Assembly: GCF_001424125.1 (NCBI RefSeq)
Contig: NZ_LMQI01000002.1
Span: forward strand, 372,001 to 436,000
From: Cellulomonas sp. Leaf395
GTDB taxonomy: Bacteria > Actinomycetota > Actinomycetes > Actinomycetales > Cellulomonadaceae
Reading direction: 5' to 3'
DNA length: 64,000 nucleotides
A model generated the notes under the pieces. The model worked only from the letters and a program-made list of their open reading frames with translations. It made no database searches and was not told where the DNA came from. The position numbers and the translations under genes are program-made. Of this stretch, positions 8,350-16,521 are shown one piece after another. Positions within the stretch are counted from its first letter, which is position 1; every line of letters starts with the position of its first letter.

Positions 8350-8874
8350 GTGAGCTGGTACGACTGGCTGATCGTCGTCGTCGCGTTCGAGCGCCTGGCC
8401 GAGCTGATCGTCTCCCAACGCCACGTGACCTGGGCGTTCGCGCACGGCGGCGTCGAGACCGGCAAGCGGCACTACCCGCCGATGGTGGCGCTGCACACCG
8501 GTCTGCTCGTCGCGTGCGTGGTCGAGGTGCACGTGGCGGACCGGCCGTTCGTCCCCGCGCTCGGGTGGACCGCGCTGGCACTCGTCGTCGCGGCGAACGT
8601 GCTGCGCTGGTGGTGCATCGGCACGCTCGGCAACCAGTGGAGCACCCGGGTCATCGTCGTGCCCGGCGTGGCGCTGGTCCGCCGCGGCCCGTACCGCTGG
8701 CTGAGCCACCCGAACTACGTCGCCGTCGCTGTCGAGGGAGCCGCGCTCCCCCTCGTGCACACGGCGTGGGTCACCGCGGTCGCGTTCACCGTGCTGAACG
8801 CCGTGCTCCTGCTCGGCTTCCGGATCCCCACGGAGGAGCGCGCCCTGCGGTCTGTCAGCCCGGCCCCGGCATGA
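8350..8874 (+). CDS. isoprenylcysteine carboxyl methyltransferase-type membrane methyltransferase
   Basis: A 174-residue membrane protein with about four helices and the ICMT signature near the C-terminal half: VLRWWCIGTLGNQWSTRV and RRGPYRWLSHPNYVAV, then a final FRIPTEERAL. In srs-type operons the equivalent protein methylates the phenolic hydroxyl of the polyketide. The GTG start directly follows the upstream TAG with no gap, and the stop overlaps the next start (ATGA), so it is translated in a coupled operon. Confidence 0.85.
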   Translation: MSWYDWLIVVVAFERLAELIVSQRHVTWAFAHGGVETGKRHYPPMVALHTGLLVACVVEVHVADRPFVPALGWTALALVVAANVLRWWCIGTLGNQWSTRVIVVPGVALVRRGPYRWLSHPNYVAVAVEGAALPLVHTAWVTAVAFTVLNAVLLLGFRIPTEERALRSVSPAPA

Positions 8875-9908
8875 CACCCGACGCCGACCTGCTGGTGATC
8901 GGCGGCGGACCGGTGGGGCTCGCCGTGGCGATCGAGGGGCGGCTCGCGGGGCTGTCCGTCATCGTCGTCGAGCCCCGTGCGACGCCCGTGGACAAGGCGT
9001 GCGGCGAAGGGCTGATGCCGGGCGCGGTCGAGGCCCTCGCCCGGCTCGGCGTCGATCCCACGGGGCACACGCTCACCGGGATCCGGTACCTGCGGGGCGA
9101 GCGCACCGCCGACCATCTCTTCAGGTCGTCGCCCGGCCGCGGGGTCCGACGGACCGTGCTGCACGCCGCCCTCGCCGCGCGCGCGCTGGAGCTGGGTGCC
9201 CACGTCGTCCCCGGGCGGGCCGGTGCCGTCGAGCAGGACGCGTCCTCCGTGTGGTGCGCGGGGATCCGGGGGCGCTGGCTCCTGGCCTGCGACGGACTGC
9301 ACTCGACGGTGCGCCGCCAGGTCGACCTCGCGACGCACCACCGCCTGCGCGCCCGACGCTTCGGGGTGCGCCGCCACTTCCGGGTGGAGCCGTGGACCGA
9401 CCTGGTCGAGGTGCACTGGGGGCGCACCGTCGAGGCCTACGTGACCCCGGTGGCCGACGACGTGGTCGGCGTCGCGCTCCTGGGCCCGGCCCACCACGAC
9501 TACGACCGGACGCTCGACTCGTTCGACGCCCTGCGCCGACGCCTCGGTGACGCCGAGCGGCTGGGCCCCGTCCGCGGCGCCGGCCCGATGTACCAGCAGA
9601 GCCAGCACCGCACGACAGGGCGCGTCCGCCTGGTGGGGGACGCGTCGGGCTACGTCGACGCCCTGACCGGCGAGGGGGTACGGGTCGGGCTCGCGCAGGC
9701 GCACGCGGCCGTCGCCACGCTGGACGACGACGTCCGCCGCTCCAACGCGGCCTACGAGAAGGCGTGGACCGCGGCCACCCGCGACTACCGGGTGCTCACC
9801 AGCGGCCTGCTCGCCGCCGCCGGGTCACCGCTGCGGCGCGGAATCGTGCCGCTGGCCGTCACGGCACCCCGGCTGTACGGCGCGGTCGTCGAGCGCCTCG
9901 CGCGGTGA
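8871..9908 (+). CDS. FAD-dependent monooxygenase/hydroxylase
   Basis: A 345-residue flavoprotein. The FAD-binding Rossmann motif VIGGGPVGLAVAIEGRLAGL is at residues 9-28, a second DG-type motif is CDGLHSTVR (about 138), and VRLVGDASGYVDALTGEGVRVGLA (about 255-278, shown in family as GD motif) binds the ribityl chain. Likely oxidises the aromatic ring made by the upstream PKS, as SrsC does; a geranylgeranyl-reductase-like role is an alternative because of the nearby UbiA gene. Its 3' end is the first unit of a 22-bp tandem repeat. Confidence 0.85.
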   Translation: MTPDADLLVIGGGPVGLAVAIEGRLAGLSVIVVEPRATPVDKACGEGLMPGAVEALARLGVDPTGHTLTGIRYLRGERTADHLFRSSPGRGVRRTVLHAALAARALELGAHVVPGRAGAVEQDASSVWCAGIRGRWLLACDGLHSTVRRQVDLATHHRLRARRFGVRRHFRVEPWTDLVEVHWGRTVEAYVTPVADDVVGVALLGPAHHDYDRTLDSFDALRRRLGDAERLGPVRGAGPMYQQSQHRTTGRVRLVGDASGYVDALTGEGVRVGLAQAHAAVATLDDDVRRSNAAYEKAWTAATRDYRVLTSGLLAAAGSPLRRGIVPLAVTAPRLYGAVVERLAR

Positions 9909-9953
9909 CGTCGAGCGCCCTGCACGGTGACGTCGAGCGCCTTGCGCGGTGAC
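9888..9953 (+). repeat. three tandem 22-bp repeats at gene end
   Basis: Units 9888-9909, 9910-9931 and 9932-9953 share GTCGAGCGCC-(TC/CT/TT)-GC-(G/A)-CGGTGAC, with only two variable sites. The first unit encodes the last residues and stop of the flavin hydroxylase, so the next two copy the C-terminal codons plus stop. The array ends exactly at the stop codon of the convergent NUDIX gene. Confidence 0.9.
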
Positions 9954-10421
9954 TCAGGACTCGAACGCTGCCGGTCCGGCGGGGGCCAGTGCGCTCGCGA
10001 TCCGCGCGTGCATCTCCGCGGACATGGGCGGGAGCGCGTCGAGCGCGTACCAGGCCGCCTCGGTGTTCTCCCCGTCCGCAGGGAAGGGCTCGCCCGACAC
10101 GTACCGGAACCGGAACGTGTGGTCGAGGTACTGCGCGCGGTCCCCGTTGTCGTAGGCCATCGGCGGCAGCGCGTGCACCCACGTCAGACGCTCCGCGACC
10201 GCGACGACGCCGGCCTCCTCGAGCACCTCGCGGGCGCCGGCGACGGCCGGCTCCTCCCCCGGGTCGATGATGCCGGTGACCGGCGTCCACTCGCCGTTGT
10301 CCGCACGCTTGACCAGGAGGACCTCGTCGCCGCGCACGACGACGGCCGTCACACCGGGAAGCCAGAGCAGCGCGTGACCGGCGGCAGCACGCAGGGCGAG
10401 GACGTACTCAGGGGTCGGCAC
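9954..10421 (-). CDS. NUDIX hydrolase
   Basis: A 155-residue pyrophosphohydrolase. The NUDIX box spans residues 50-72 (G-x5-E-x7-REVLEEAG), with the glutamates that bind Mg. Substrate is not apparent; it could be an ADP-ribose, NADH or (d)NTP class enzyme. The GTG start at 10421 is chosen because TACGAT (minus strand, 10433-10428) lies 7 bases upstream and there is no Shine-Dalgarno. It is divergent from luxS. Confidence 0.9.
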   Translation of the reverse strand: MPTPEYVLALRAAAGHALLWLPGVTAVVVRGDEVLLVKRADNGEWTPVTGIIDPGEEPAVAGAREVLEEAGVVAVAERLTWVHALPPMAYDNGDRAQYLDHTFRFRYVSGEPFPADGENTEAAWYALDALPPMSAEMHARIASALAPAGPAAFES

Positions 10422-10505
10422 CGGCCGATCGTAGGGGACGTGCGTTCGGCCGCCGGGCGCTCGCGGGTGAGAATGGACCGTCGCCGACCGAGAAGGACCT
10501 GTGCC

Positions 10506-10973
10506 GTGAACCAGCCCCGCATGAACGTCGAGTCGTTCAACCTCGACCACCGGACCGTCGCCGCGCCGTACGTGCGCCTGGCGGACACCAAGCAGCTGCC
10601 CGCCGGGGACGTGATCCAGAAGTACGACGTCCGCTTCACGCAGCCGAACGTCGCCCACCTCGAGATGCCGACGGTGCACTCCCTCGAGCACCTGTTCGCG
10701 GAGCACTCGCGCAACCACTCGGAGCGCGTCATCGACTTCTCCCCGATGGGCTGCCAGACGGGGTTCTACCTGATCCTGCAGGGCGAGTGGGACTACGACG
10801 ACGTCCTGGGCCTGGTCGAGGACACCCTCACGGACATCACGACGGCGACCGAGGTGCCGGCCGCGAACGAGGTGCAGTGCGGCTGGGGCGCCAACCACAC
10901 GCTGTCCGGGGCGCAGGACGCCGCCAGGACGTTCCTGGGTGCCCGCGCGGAGTGGGCGACCGTCACCGCATGA
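10506..10973 (+). CDS. luxS: S-ribosylhomocysteine lyase LuxS
   Basis: Cleaves S-ribosylhomocysteine to homocysteine and DPD, the autoinducer-2 precursor. The 155-residue protein has the metal motif HSLEH (His58, catalytic Glu61, His62), catalytic Cys83 in GCQTGFY and a third ligand Cys123 in EVQCGWG. GTG 10506 follows GAGAAGGACC; ATG 10521 is the alternative. Its stop overlaps the mtnN start (ATGA), so the two enzymes of the activated methyl cycle are made together. A GAGAAT at 10469-10474 may be the -10. Confidence 0.95.
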   Translation: MNQPRMNVESFNLDHRTVAAPYVRLADTKQLPAGDVIQKYDVRFTQPNVAHLEMPTVHSLEHLFAEHSRNHSERVIDFSPMGCQTGFYLILQGEWDYDDVLGLVEDTLTDITTATEVPAANEVQCGWGANHTLSGAQDAARTFLGARAEWATVTA

Positions 10974-11689
10974 TCGCCGTCGACGCGGTCATCGTCACCG
11001 CGATGCCCGACGAGTCGGCCGCGTTCCTCGCGCGTGCCGACGTCGTCGGGGACCCCACACAGATGGGTCACGCCGAGCACCGCCTGCTGACCGTCTGCGG
11101 CCGGCAGGTCCTGCTGGTGCAGTGCGGGATCGGGCTGGTGAACTCCGCCACGGCCGCCGCCGTCGCCATCCAGGGCACGCACCCGCGGGCCGTCATCAGC
11201 GCCGGCAGCGCGGGCGGCGTCGGGCTCGACGTGCGGGTCGGCGACGTCGTCGTCGGCTCCGAGTACCTCTACTCCGGTGCCGATGCGCGGGCGTTCGGGT
11301 ACGAGCTGGGCCAGGTCCCGGGCATGCCCGAGGTGTACGAGGCCGAACAGATCCTGCACGACGCGGCCGTGACGGCGGCCGTCGACCTGCGCGTCCTGAC
11401 CGGCACCATCCTGTCCGGCGACGCGTTCATCGACGCCAGCCGCATCGACCGGATCCGCAGCGCGTTCCCGGCGGCCATGGCCACGGACATGGAGTCGGCC
11501 GCGCTCGCGCACACCGCACACCTCTACGCGGTGCCGTTCCTGTCGGTCCGCGGCATCTCGGACCTGTGCGGCCCGGTCGCCGGCGCGGACTTCCTCACGC
11601 ACGTCGACGACGCTGCCGACCGGTCCGCGGCCGTCGTCGTCGAGGTGCTCCGACGGTTGGCCGTCGGGGACATGGCTCACGCACGTTGA
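10970..11689 (+). CDS. mtnN: 5'-methylthioadenosine/S-adenosylhomocysteine nucleosidase
   Basis: A 239-residue hydrolase that removes adenine from SAH and MTA, feeding LuxS. Catalytic features: Glu15 in AMPDESAAF, the AGSAGG phosphate-like loop near 78, [10 protein letters not shown] (nucleoside-binding Glu about 178) and RGISDLCG with the catalytic Asp about 200. Coupled to luxS by a 4-bp overlap and followed after 33 bp by prpD, so transcription may continue into the methylcitrate genes. Confidence 0.92.
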   Translation: MIAVDAVIVTAMPDESAAFLARADVVGDPTQMGHAEHRLLTVCGRQVLLVQCGIGLVNSATAAAVAIQGTHPRAVISAGSAGGVGLDVRVGDVVVGSEYLYSGADARAFGYELGQVPGMPEVYEAEQILHDAAVTAAVDLRVLTGTILSGDAFIDASRIDRIRSAFPAAMATDMESAALAHTAHLYAVPFLSVRGISDLCGPVAGADFLTHVDDAADRSAAVVVEVLRRLAVGDMAHAR

Positions 11690-11722
11690 CCCACCCGCAC
11701 TGAACTGACCGGAAGCGAGCAG

Positions 11723-13249
11723 ATGACCCAGAACCACGCCGTGCGCGTGCACCCGAGCGCCGACCGCCTGGCACGCACCGACCAGCTGGCCTGGGCCATC
11801 GCCGAGGTCGCCGCCGACCCCGTCGAGGTACCGGACGACGTGGTCGACATGATCATCAACCGCGTGATCGACAACGCGGCGGTCACGGTCGCCTCGCTGA
11901 CGCGGACTCCCCCGTCGACCGCCCGTGCGCAGGCGCTCGCGCACCCGTACGCGGGCTCTCGCAACGGCGCGACGGTCTCCGGGGTGGACCCGGCGACGCG
12001 GGTGAGCCCGGAGTGGGCGGCCTGGGCCAACGGCGTCGCGGTCCGCGAGCTCGACTACCACGACACGTTCCTCGCGGCCGACTACTCGCACCCGGGGGAC
12101 AACATCCCGCCGCTCGTCGCGGTCGCGCAGCACACCGGACGGGACGGGGCCGCTCTGGTGCGGGCCATCGCCACGGGGTACGAGATCCAGGTCGACCTGG
12201 TCCGCTCGATCAGCCTGCACGCGCACAAGATCGACCACGTCGCCCACCTGGGGCCGTCGGTGGCCGCCGGTCTGGGCACGCTGCTCGACCTGTCGCCCGA
12301 GGTGATCTTCCACGCGGTCGGCCAGGCGCTGCACACGACGACCGCCACACGGCAGTCGCGCAAGGGCGAGATCTCGTCCTGGAAGGCCTACGCCCCGGCG
12401 TTCGCGGGCAAGGTCGCCATCGAGGCCGTGGACCGGGCGATGCGTGGCGAGACGTCGCCGACCCCCATCTACGAGGGCGAGGACGGCGTCATCGCCTGGA
12501 TGCTCGACGGGCCTGACGCCGCCTACGACGTGCCGCTGCCCGCCCCCGGCGAGGCCAAGCGCGCGATCCTCGACACGTACACCAAGGAGCACTCGGCGGA
12601 GTACCAGTCGCAGGCGCTCATCGACCTGGCGCGCCGCCTGCACCGTGAGCGCCCTGACCTGGCCAGCCCGCACAACGTGGTCTCGATCGTCATCCACACG
12701 TCCCACCACACGCACTACGTGATCGGGTCCGGCGCGAACGACCCGCAGAAGTACGACCCGACGGCGTCGCGCGAGACGCTCGACCACTCGATCCCGTACA
12801 TCTTCACGGTCGCGCTGCAGGACGGCGTCTGGGACCACGTCGCCTCCTACGCGCCCGACCGGGCTGCCCGCGCGGACACGGTCAAGCTGTGGCAGAAGGT
12901 CACCACCACCGAGGACCCCGCGTGGACGGAGCGATACCACTCGAGCGACCCCGCGCAGAAGGCGTTCGGTGGCCGCGTCGAGATCACGACCACCGGCGGA
13001 GAGGTCGTCGTCGCGGAACTGGCCGTGGCCGACGCCCACCCGCTGGGGGCGCGGCCGTTCGCGCGCGAGCAGTACGTGGCGAAGTTCCGGTCGCTCGCCG
13101 CCGGGGTTCTCGCACAGGACGAGATCGAGCGGTTCCTCGACGTCGCCCAGCGCCTGCCGTCCCTGACCGCCGACGAGCTGGCGGGGCTCACGGTCGTGGC
13201 GCCCGCGGGCCTCCTCGACGCCGTGAGCACCCCGGAAGGACTGTTCTGA
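11723..13249 (+). CDS. prpD: 2-methylcitrate dehydratase
   Basis: MmgE/PrpD-family enzyme of 508 residues that dehydrates 2-methylcitrate to 2-methylaconitate in propionyl-CoA oxidation. Family motifs include [20 protein letters not shown] (about 112-131) and the [17 protein letters not shown] region (about 215-231). The ATG follows GGAAGCGAG. Stop overlaps the prpB start (TGATG), giving a coupled prpD-prpB pair. No PrpR-type regulator is present nearby. Confidence 0.93.
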   Translation: MTQNHAVRVHPSADRLARTDQLAWAIAEVAADPVEVPDDVVDMIINRVIDNAAVTVASLTRTPPSTARAQALAHPYAGSRNGATVSGVDPATRVSPEWAAWANGVAVRELDYHDTFLAADYSHPGDNIPPLVAVAQHTGRDGAALVRAIATGYEIQVDLVRSISLHAHKIDHVAHLGPSVAAGLGTLLDLSPEVIFHAVGQALHTTTATRQSRKGEISSWKAYAPAFAGKVAIEAVDRAMRGETSPTPIYEGEDGVIAWMLDGPDAAYDVPLPAPGEAKRAILDTYTKEHSAEYQSQALIDLARRLHRERPDLASPHNVVSIVIHTSHHTHYVIGSGANDPQKYDPTASRETLDHSIPYIFTVALQDGVWDHVASYAPDRAARADTVKLWQKVTTTEDPAWTERYHSSDPAQKAFGGRVEITTTGGEVVVAELAVADAHPLGARPFAREQYVAKFRSLAAGVLAQDEIERFLDVAQRLPSLTADELAGLTVVAPAGLLDAVSTPEGLF

Positions 13250-14142
13250 TGCTGTACGCGACCACGACGCCGGCCGACAAGCGCGTCGCTCTGCGGGACG
13301 GGCTCGCGTCGGGCGGGCTCCTGCGGTTGCCCGGTGCGTTCAACCCGCTGTCCGCGCGGCTGATCGAGGCCAAGGGCTTCGACGGTGTCTACGTGTCCGG
13401 GGCCGTGCTCGCCGCCGACCTGGGGCTGCCGGACATCGGGCTGACCACGGCCACGGAGGTCACGCAGCGCGCCGGGCAGATCGCGCGGATGACCGGCCTG
13501 CCCGCGATCGTGGACGCGGACACCGGGTTCGGTGAGCCCATGAACGTGGCCCGCACCATCCAGGGGCTCGAGGACGCCGGGCTCGCCGGCTGCCACATCG
13601 AGGACCAGGTCAACCCGAAGCGCTGCGGACACCTCGACGGCAAGGCCGTGGTCGACGACGACACCGCGCTCAAGCGCATCCGGGCCGCCGTCGACGGACG
13701 CCGTGACCCGAACTTCCTGATCATCGCCCGCACCGACATCCGGGCGGTCGACGGGCTCGCGGCGGCGGTCGACCGAGCCAAGGCGCTGGTCGACGCCGGC
13801 GCCGACGCGGTCTTCCCCGAGGCGCTGACCGGAGCGGAGGAGTTCGCGGCGATGCGCGCCGCCGTCGACGTGCCGCTGCTGGCCAACATGACCGAGTTCG
13901 GCAAGGGTGAGCTGCTGACCGCACGCCAGCTCGAGGACATCGGTATGAACATCGTCATCTACCCCGTCACGCTGCTCCGGCTGGCGATGGGGGCCGCGAT
14001 GGCGGGGCTCGACACCATCCGCGCCGAGGGCACGCAGGCCGGGCTGCTGGACCGGATGCAGACGCGCGCCGAGCTCTACGACCTCCTGGACTACGAGTCC
14101 TACGGTCAGTTCGACGCGAACGTGTTCAACTTCAGGCTCTGA
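13249..14142 (+). CDS. prpB: methylisocitrate lyase
   Basis: A 297-residue member of the isocitrate lyase/PEP mutase superfamily that splits 2-methylisocitrate into pyruvate and succinate. The KRCGH signature with catalytic Cys126 is at residues 124-128, and the Mg-binding DADTGFG is near 89-95. C-terminal region is intact. Start overlaps the prpD stop. Lies between prpD and prpC, completing the cycle. Confidence 0.94.
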   Translation: MLYATTTPADKRVALRDGLASGGLLRLPGAFNPLSARLIEAKGFDGVYVSGAVLAADLGLPDIGLTTATEVTQRAGQIARMTGLPAIVDADTGFGEPMNVARTIQGLEDAGLAGCHIEDQVNPKRCGHLDGKAVVDDDTALKRIRAAVDGRRDPNFLIIARTDIRAVDGLAAAVDRAKALVDAGADAVFPEALTGAEEFAAMRAAVDVPLLANMTEFGKGELLTARQLEDIGMNIVIYPVTLLRLAMGAAMAGLDTIRAEGTQAGLLDRMQTRAELYDLLDYESYGQFDANVFNFRL

Positions 14143-14200
14143 CCAGCACCTCTGCTTTCCTGACGCACGGGTCCCGTCAACGACGATGGAGGCACACCGC

Positions 14201-15319
14201 ATGACCGAGTCCGACACCCAGATCCACAAGGGCCTCGCCGGCGTCGTCGTGGACACCACGCAGGTCTCCTCGGTGGACGCCGCGAGCAACTCGCTGCTGT
14301 ACCGCGGCTACCCCGTGCAGCAGCTGGCGGCGCGGTGCTCGTTCGAGCAGGTCGCGTACCTGCTGTGGCACGGCGAGCTGCCGACCCCCGATGAGCTAGC
14401 CCAGCTGCAGCAGGACGAGCGCTCGCAGCGCGCGCTGGACGACGACGTGGTCCAGGCCGTGCTGTCGCTGCCCACCACCTGCCACCCGATGGACGTGGTC
14501 CGCACCGCGGTGAGCGTCCTCGGCGCGCACGACCCGACCGAGGAGGACTCCTCCGTCGAGGCGAACCTGGCCAAGTCCGTGCGGCTGTTCGCGCAGCTGC
14601 CGGGGGTCGTCGCGCTCGACCAGCGGCGCCGGCGCGGGCAGGAGCCGGTGGCCCCGCGGCACGACCTCGGCTTCGCGGAGAACTTCCTGCACGTGACGTT
14701 CGGCGAGGTGCCCGACCCCGTCGTCGTGAAGGCGTTCGAGGTCTCGATGGTGCTGTACGCGGAGCACTCGTTCAACGCCTCGACGTTCACCGCCCGCGTC
14801 ATCGCGTCCACCCTGTCGGACCTGCACTCGGCGGTCACGGGTGCGGTCGGCGCGCTCAAGGGACCCCTGCACGGCGGTGCCAACGAGGCGGTCATGAAGA
14901 CGTTCGCCGAGATCGGCACCGCCGATCGTGCGGCCGCCTGGCTCGACGACGCCCTGGCGAGCAAGCGCAAGATCATGGGCTTCGGCCACCGCGTCTACAA
15001 GCACGGCGACTCGCGGGTGCCGACCATGCGCGAGGCGCTGGTGACCCTGGTCGAGCACTACGACCGCCACGACATGCTCGACCTGTACGACGCTCTCGAG
15101 TCCGCCATGACCGAGCGCAAGAACATCCTGCCGAACCTCGACTACCCCACCGGCCCTGCGTACCACCTCATGGGGTTCGACACCCCGACCTTCACGCCGC
15201 TGTTCGTCGCCAGCCGCGTCACGGGCTGGACCGCGCACATCATGGAGCAGCTCAGCGCCAACTCGCTGATCCGGCCGCTGAGCCAGTACGTCGGACCGGA
15301 CCGGCGGGACATTCCCTAG
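14201..15319 (+). CDS. prpC: 2-methylcitrate synthase
   Basis: Citrate-synthase family enzyme of 372 residues condensing propionyl-CoA with oxaloacetate. Conserved His residues lie in GPLHGGANEAV (about 222-232) and MGFGHRVYKHGDSRV (about 259-273), with the catalytic Asp in HLMGFDTPTFTP (about 323). ATG 14201 is used because GGAGG sits 8 bases upstream; an in-frame start at 14186 lies on the ribosome site. The prpDBC order argues for methylcitrate rather than citrate synthase. Confidence 0.92.
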   Translation: MTESDTQIHKGLAGVVVDTTQVSSVDAASNSLLYRGYPVQQLAARCSFEQVAYLLWHGELPTPDELAQLQQDERSQRALDDDVVQAVLSLPTTCHPMDVVRTAVSVLGAHDPTEEDSSVEANLAKSVRLFAQLPGVVALDQRRRRGQEPVAPRHDLGFAENFLHVTFGEVPDPVVVKAFEVSMVLYAEHSFNASTFTARVIASTLSDLHSAVTGAVGALKGPLHGGANEAVMKTFAEIGTADRAAAWLDDALASKRKIMGFGHRVYKHGDSRVPTMREALVTLVEHYDRHDMLDLYDALESAMTERKNILPNLDYPTGPAYHLMGFDTPTFTPLFVASRVTGWTAHIMEQLSANSLIRPLSQYVGPDRRDIP

Positions 15320-15372
15320 GCCGGAACTGGTGCAGCGTGCGGGCCGCAAACCGTGTGCGGCAGAGTCGTGGC

Positions 15373-16041
15373 GTGCACGACGCCGCCGCGAACAACGCCG
15401 CCTGGTGCGACCTGGTCTGCCGCGCCGCGGGCCTGCCGACGACCGCGGGCGCGGACCTCTGGTGGACGTCCCGCCGCTCTCCGGACGGCTACCCGGACGC
15501 GGTCACGCTGCGCCCCGGGGTGCGAGCCGACGAGGTGCTCGCCGGCATCGACGACTCCCCGGGCGCCTCGGTGAAGGACTCGTTCGCCGACCTCGACCTC
15601 GCACCGCACGGCTGGTCGGTGCTGTTCGAGGCGCAGTGGCTCGTGCGTCCCGCAGCACCGCCGACGGCCGCGGACCTGCCGTGGCGGGCCGTCGACCGCG
15701 GCACGCTGCCGCTCTGGCTCGAGGCCCACGGCTCGGCGGCGCTGACGCCCGGCGTCCTGGACGACCCGGCTGTGCGTCTGCTCCTGGCGGCCGACGACGG
15801 CGGGCCGATCGCCGTCGCGGCCCTGAACCGTTCCGGGGCAGGTGCGGGCACCGTCGTGGGCGTGTCGAACGTGCGGGTGCTCCGCGGCGAACCCGAGCGC
15901 GTCTGGTCCGAGATGGGGCTGATCGCGCGTCGAGAGCTGCGTGCTCACCCGCTCGTCGGCTACGAGGCCGGCGCCGACCTCGTTGCTCCGCTGGCGGTCG
16001 GCTTCGAGCCCGCGGGCCCGTTGCGCGTCTGGATCCGCTGA
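15373..16041 (+). CDS. conserved hypothetical protein (possible GNAT-like)
   Basis: A 222-residue cytoplasmic protein. The N-terminal NNAAWCDLVCRAAGLPT, central DSFADLDLAPHGW and C-terminal LRVWIR are, to my recollection, shared with uncharacterised actinobacterial proteins. A C-terminal half with IAVAALNRSGAGAGTVVGVSN and GLIARRELRAHP hints at a degenerate acetyltransferase-like fold, but no acetyl-CoA loop is certain. GTG 15373 is chosen because CAGAGT (15361-15366) lies 7 bases upstream. Function unknown. Confidence 0.7.
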   Translation: MHDAAANNAAWCDLVCRAAGLPTTAGADLWWTSRRSPDGYPDAVTLRPGVRADEVLAGIDDSPGASVKDSFADLDLAPHGWSVLFEAQWLVRPAAPPTAADLPWRAVDRGTLPLWLEAHGSAALTPGVLDDPAVRLLLAADDGGPIAVAALNRSGAGAGTVVGVSNVRVLRGEPERVWSEMGLIARRELRAHPLVGYEAGADLVAPLAVGFEPAGPLRVWIR

Positions 16042-16045
16042 CCGG

Positions 16046-16315
16046 CTACGGCTCGATCTCGAACCCGGACAGCCCCTCAGGGGCCTCGTCGGTGACGTCG
16101 ACCCCGGTCACCTGCGCACCGCCGGGGCCGGAGCGGCACCAGGCGACGAGTGCCGCGACAGCGTCCTCGGGCCCCTCGGCGACGGCCTCGACGGTCCCGT
16201 CCGACCGGTTGCGCACCCAGCCGCGCACCCCGAGCCGGCGCGCCTCCCGGGACACCGACCACCGGAAGCCGACGCCCTGCACCCACCCGCTGACGACGAG
16301 GTGTCGCCGGATCAC
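16046..16315 (-). CDS. acyP: acylphosphatase
   Basis: An 89-residue enzyme hydrolysing acyl phosphates. The signature GWVQGVGFRWSV (about 10-21) contains the catalytic Arg, and GWVRNRSDGTVEAVAEG (about 32-48) contains the catalytic Asn. Full length for the family. The GTG start overlaps the stop of a tiny upstream ORF (GTGA), which may couple its translation. Confidence 0.93.
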   Translation of the reverse strand: MIRRHLVVSGWVQGVGFRWSVSREARRLGVRGWVRNRSDGTVEAVAEGPEDAVAALVAWCRSGPGGAQVTGVDVTDEAPEGLSGFEIEP

Positions 16316-16425
16316 GGCGCGTCCCCGCCTCGGCTGCGGCCGGCCGGTCCGAGCAGGACGGACGAGACCAGGTGCTCGGCACAGGCGGCGGGTCCGGGCA
16401 CCCCGGCGCCGGTCAGGAGGTGCAT
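16312..16425 (-). CDS. possible 37-residue leader protein coupled to acyP
   Basis: ORF of 38 codons starting MHLLTGAGVPGPAACAEHL. Third positions are almost all G or C. CACACT (minus strand, 16437-16432) lies 7 bases before the ATG, the leaderless arrangement seen elsewhere here, and the stop overlaps the acyP GTG start. No recognised family. It could be a real small protein, a translational leader, or chance. Confidence 0.4.
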   Translation of the reverse strand: MHLLTGAGVPGPAACAEHLVSSVLLGPAGRSRGGDAP

Positions 16426-16521
16426 CGGTCCAGTGTGCCCGTCGCCGTACGAGACGAGGCCGACACCGAGAACACGGCGTCGGGGTACGCGCCCGCCCGC
16501 GTCAGCGGGGAAGATGCTCGG

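Noticed and set aside
10793..13039. Long minus-strand open frame of 748 codons opposite mtnN and prpD
   Set aside because: High GC content keeps antisense frames open; the sequence is low-complexity Arg/Asp/Val-rich and plus-strand proteins are clear family members.
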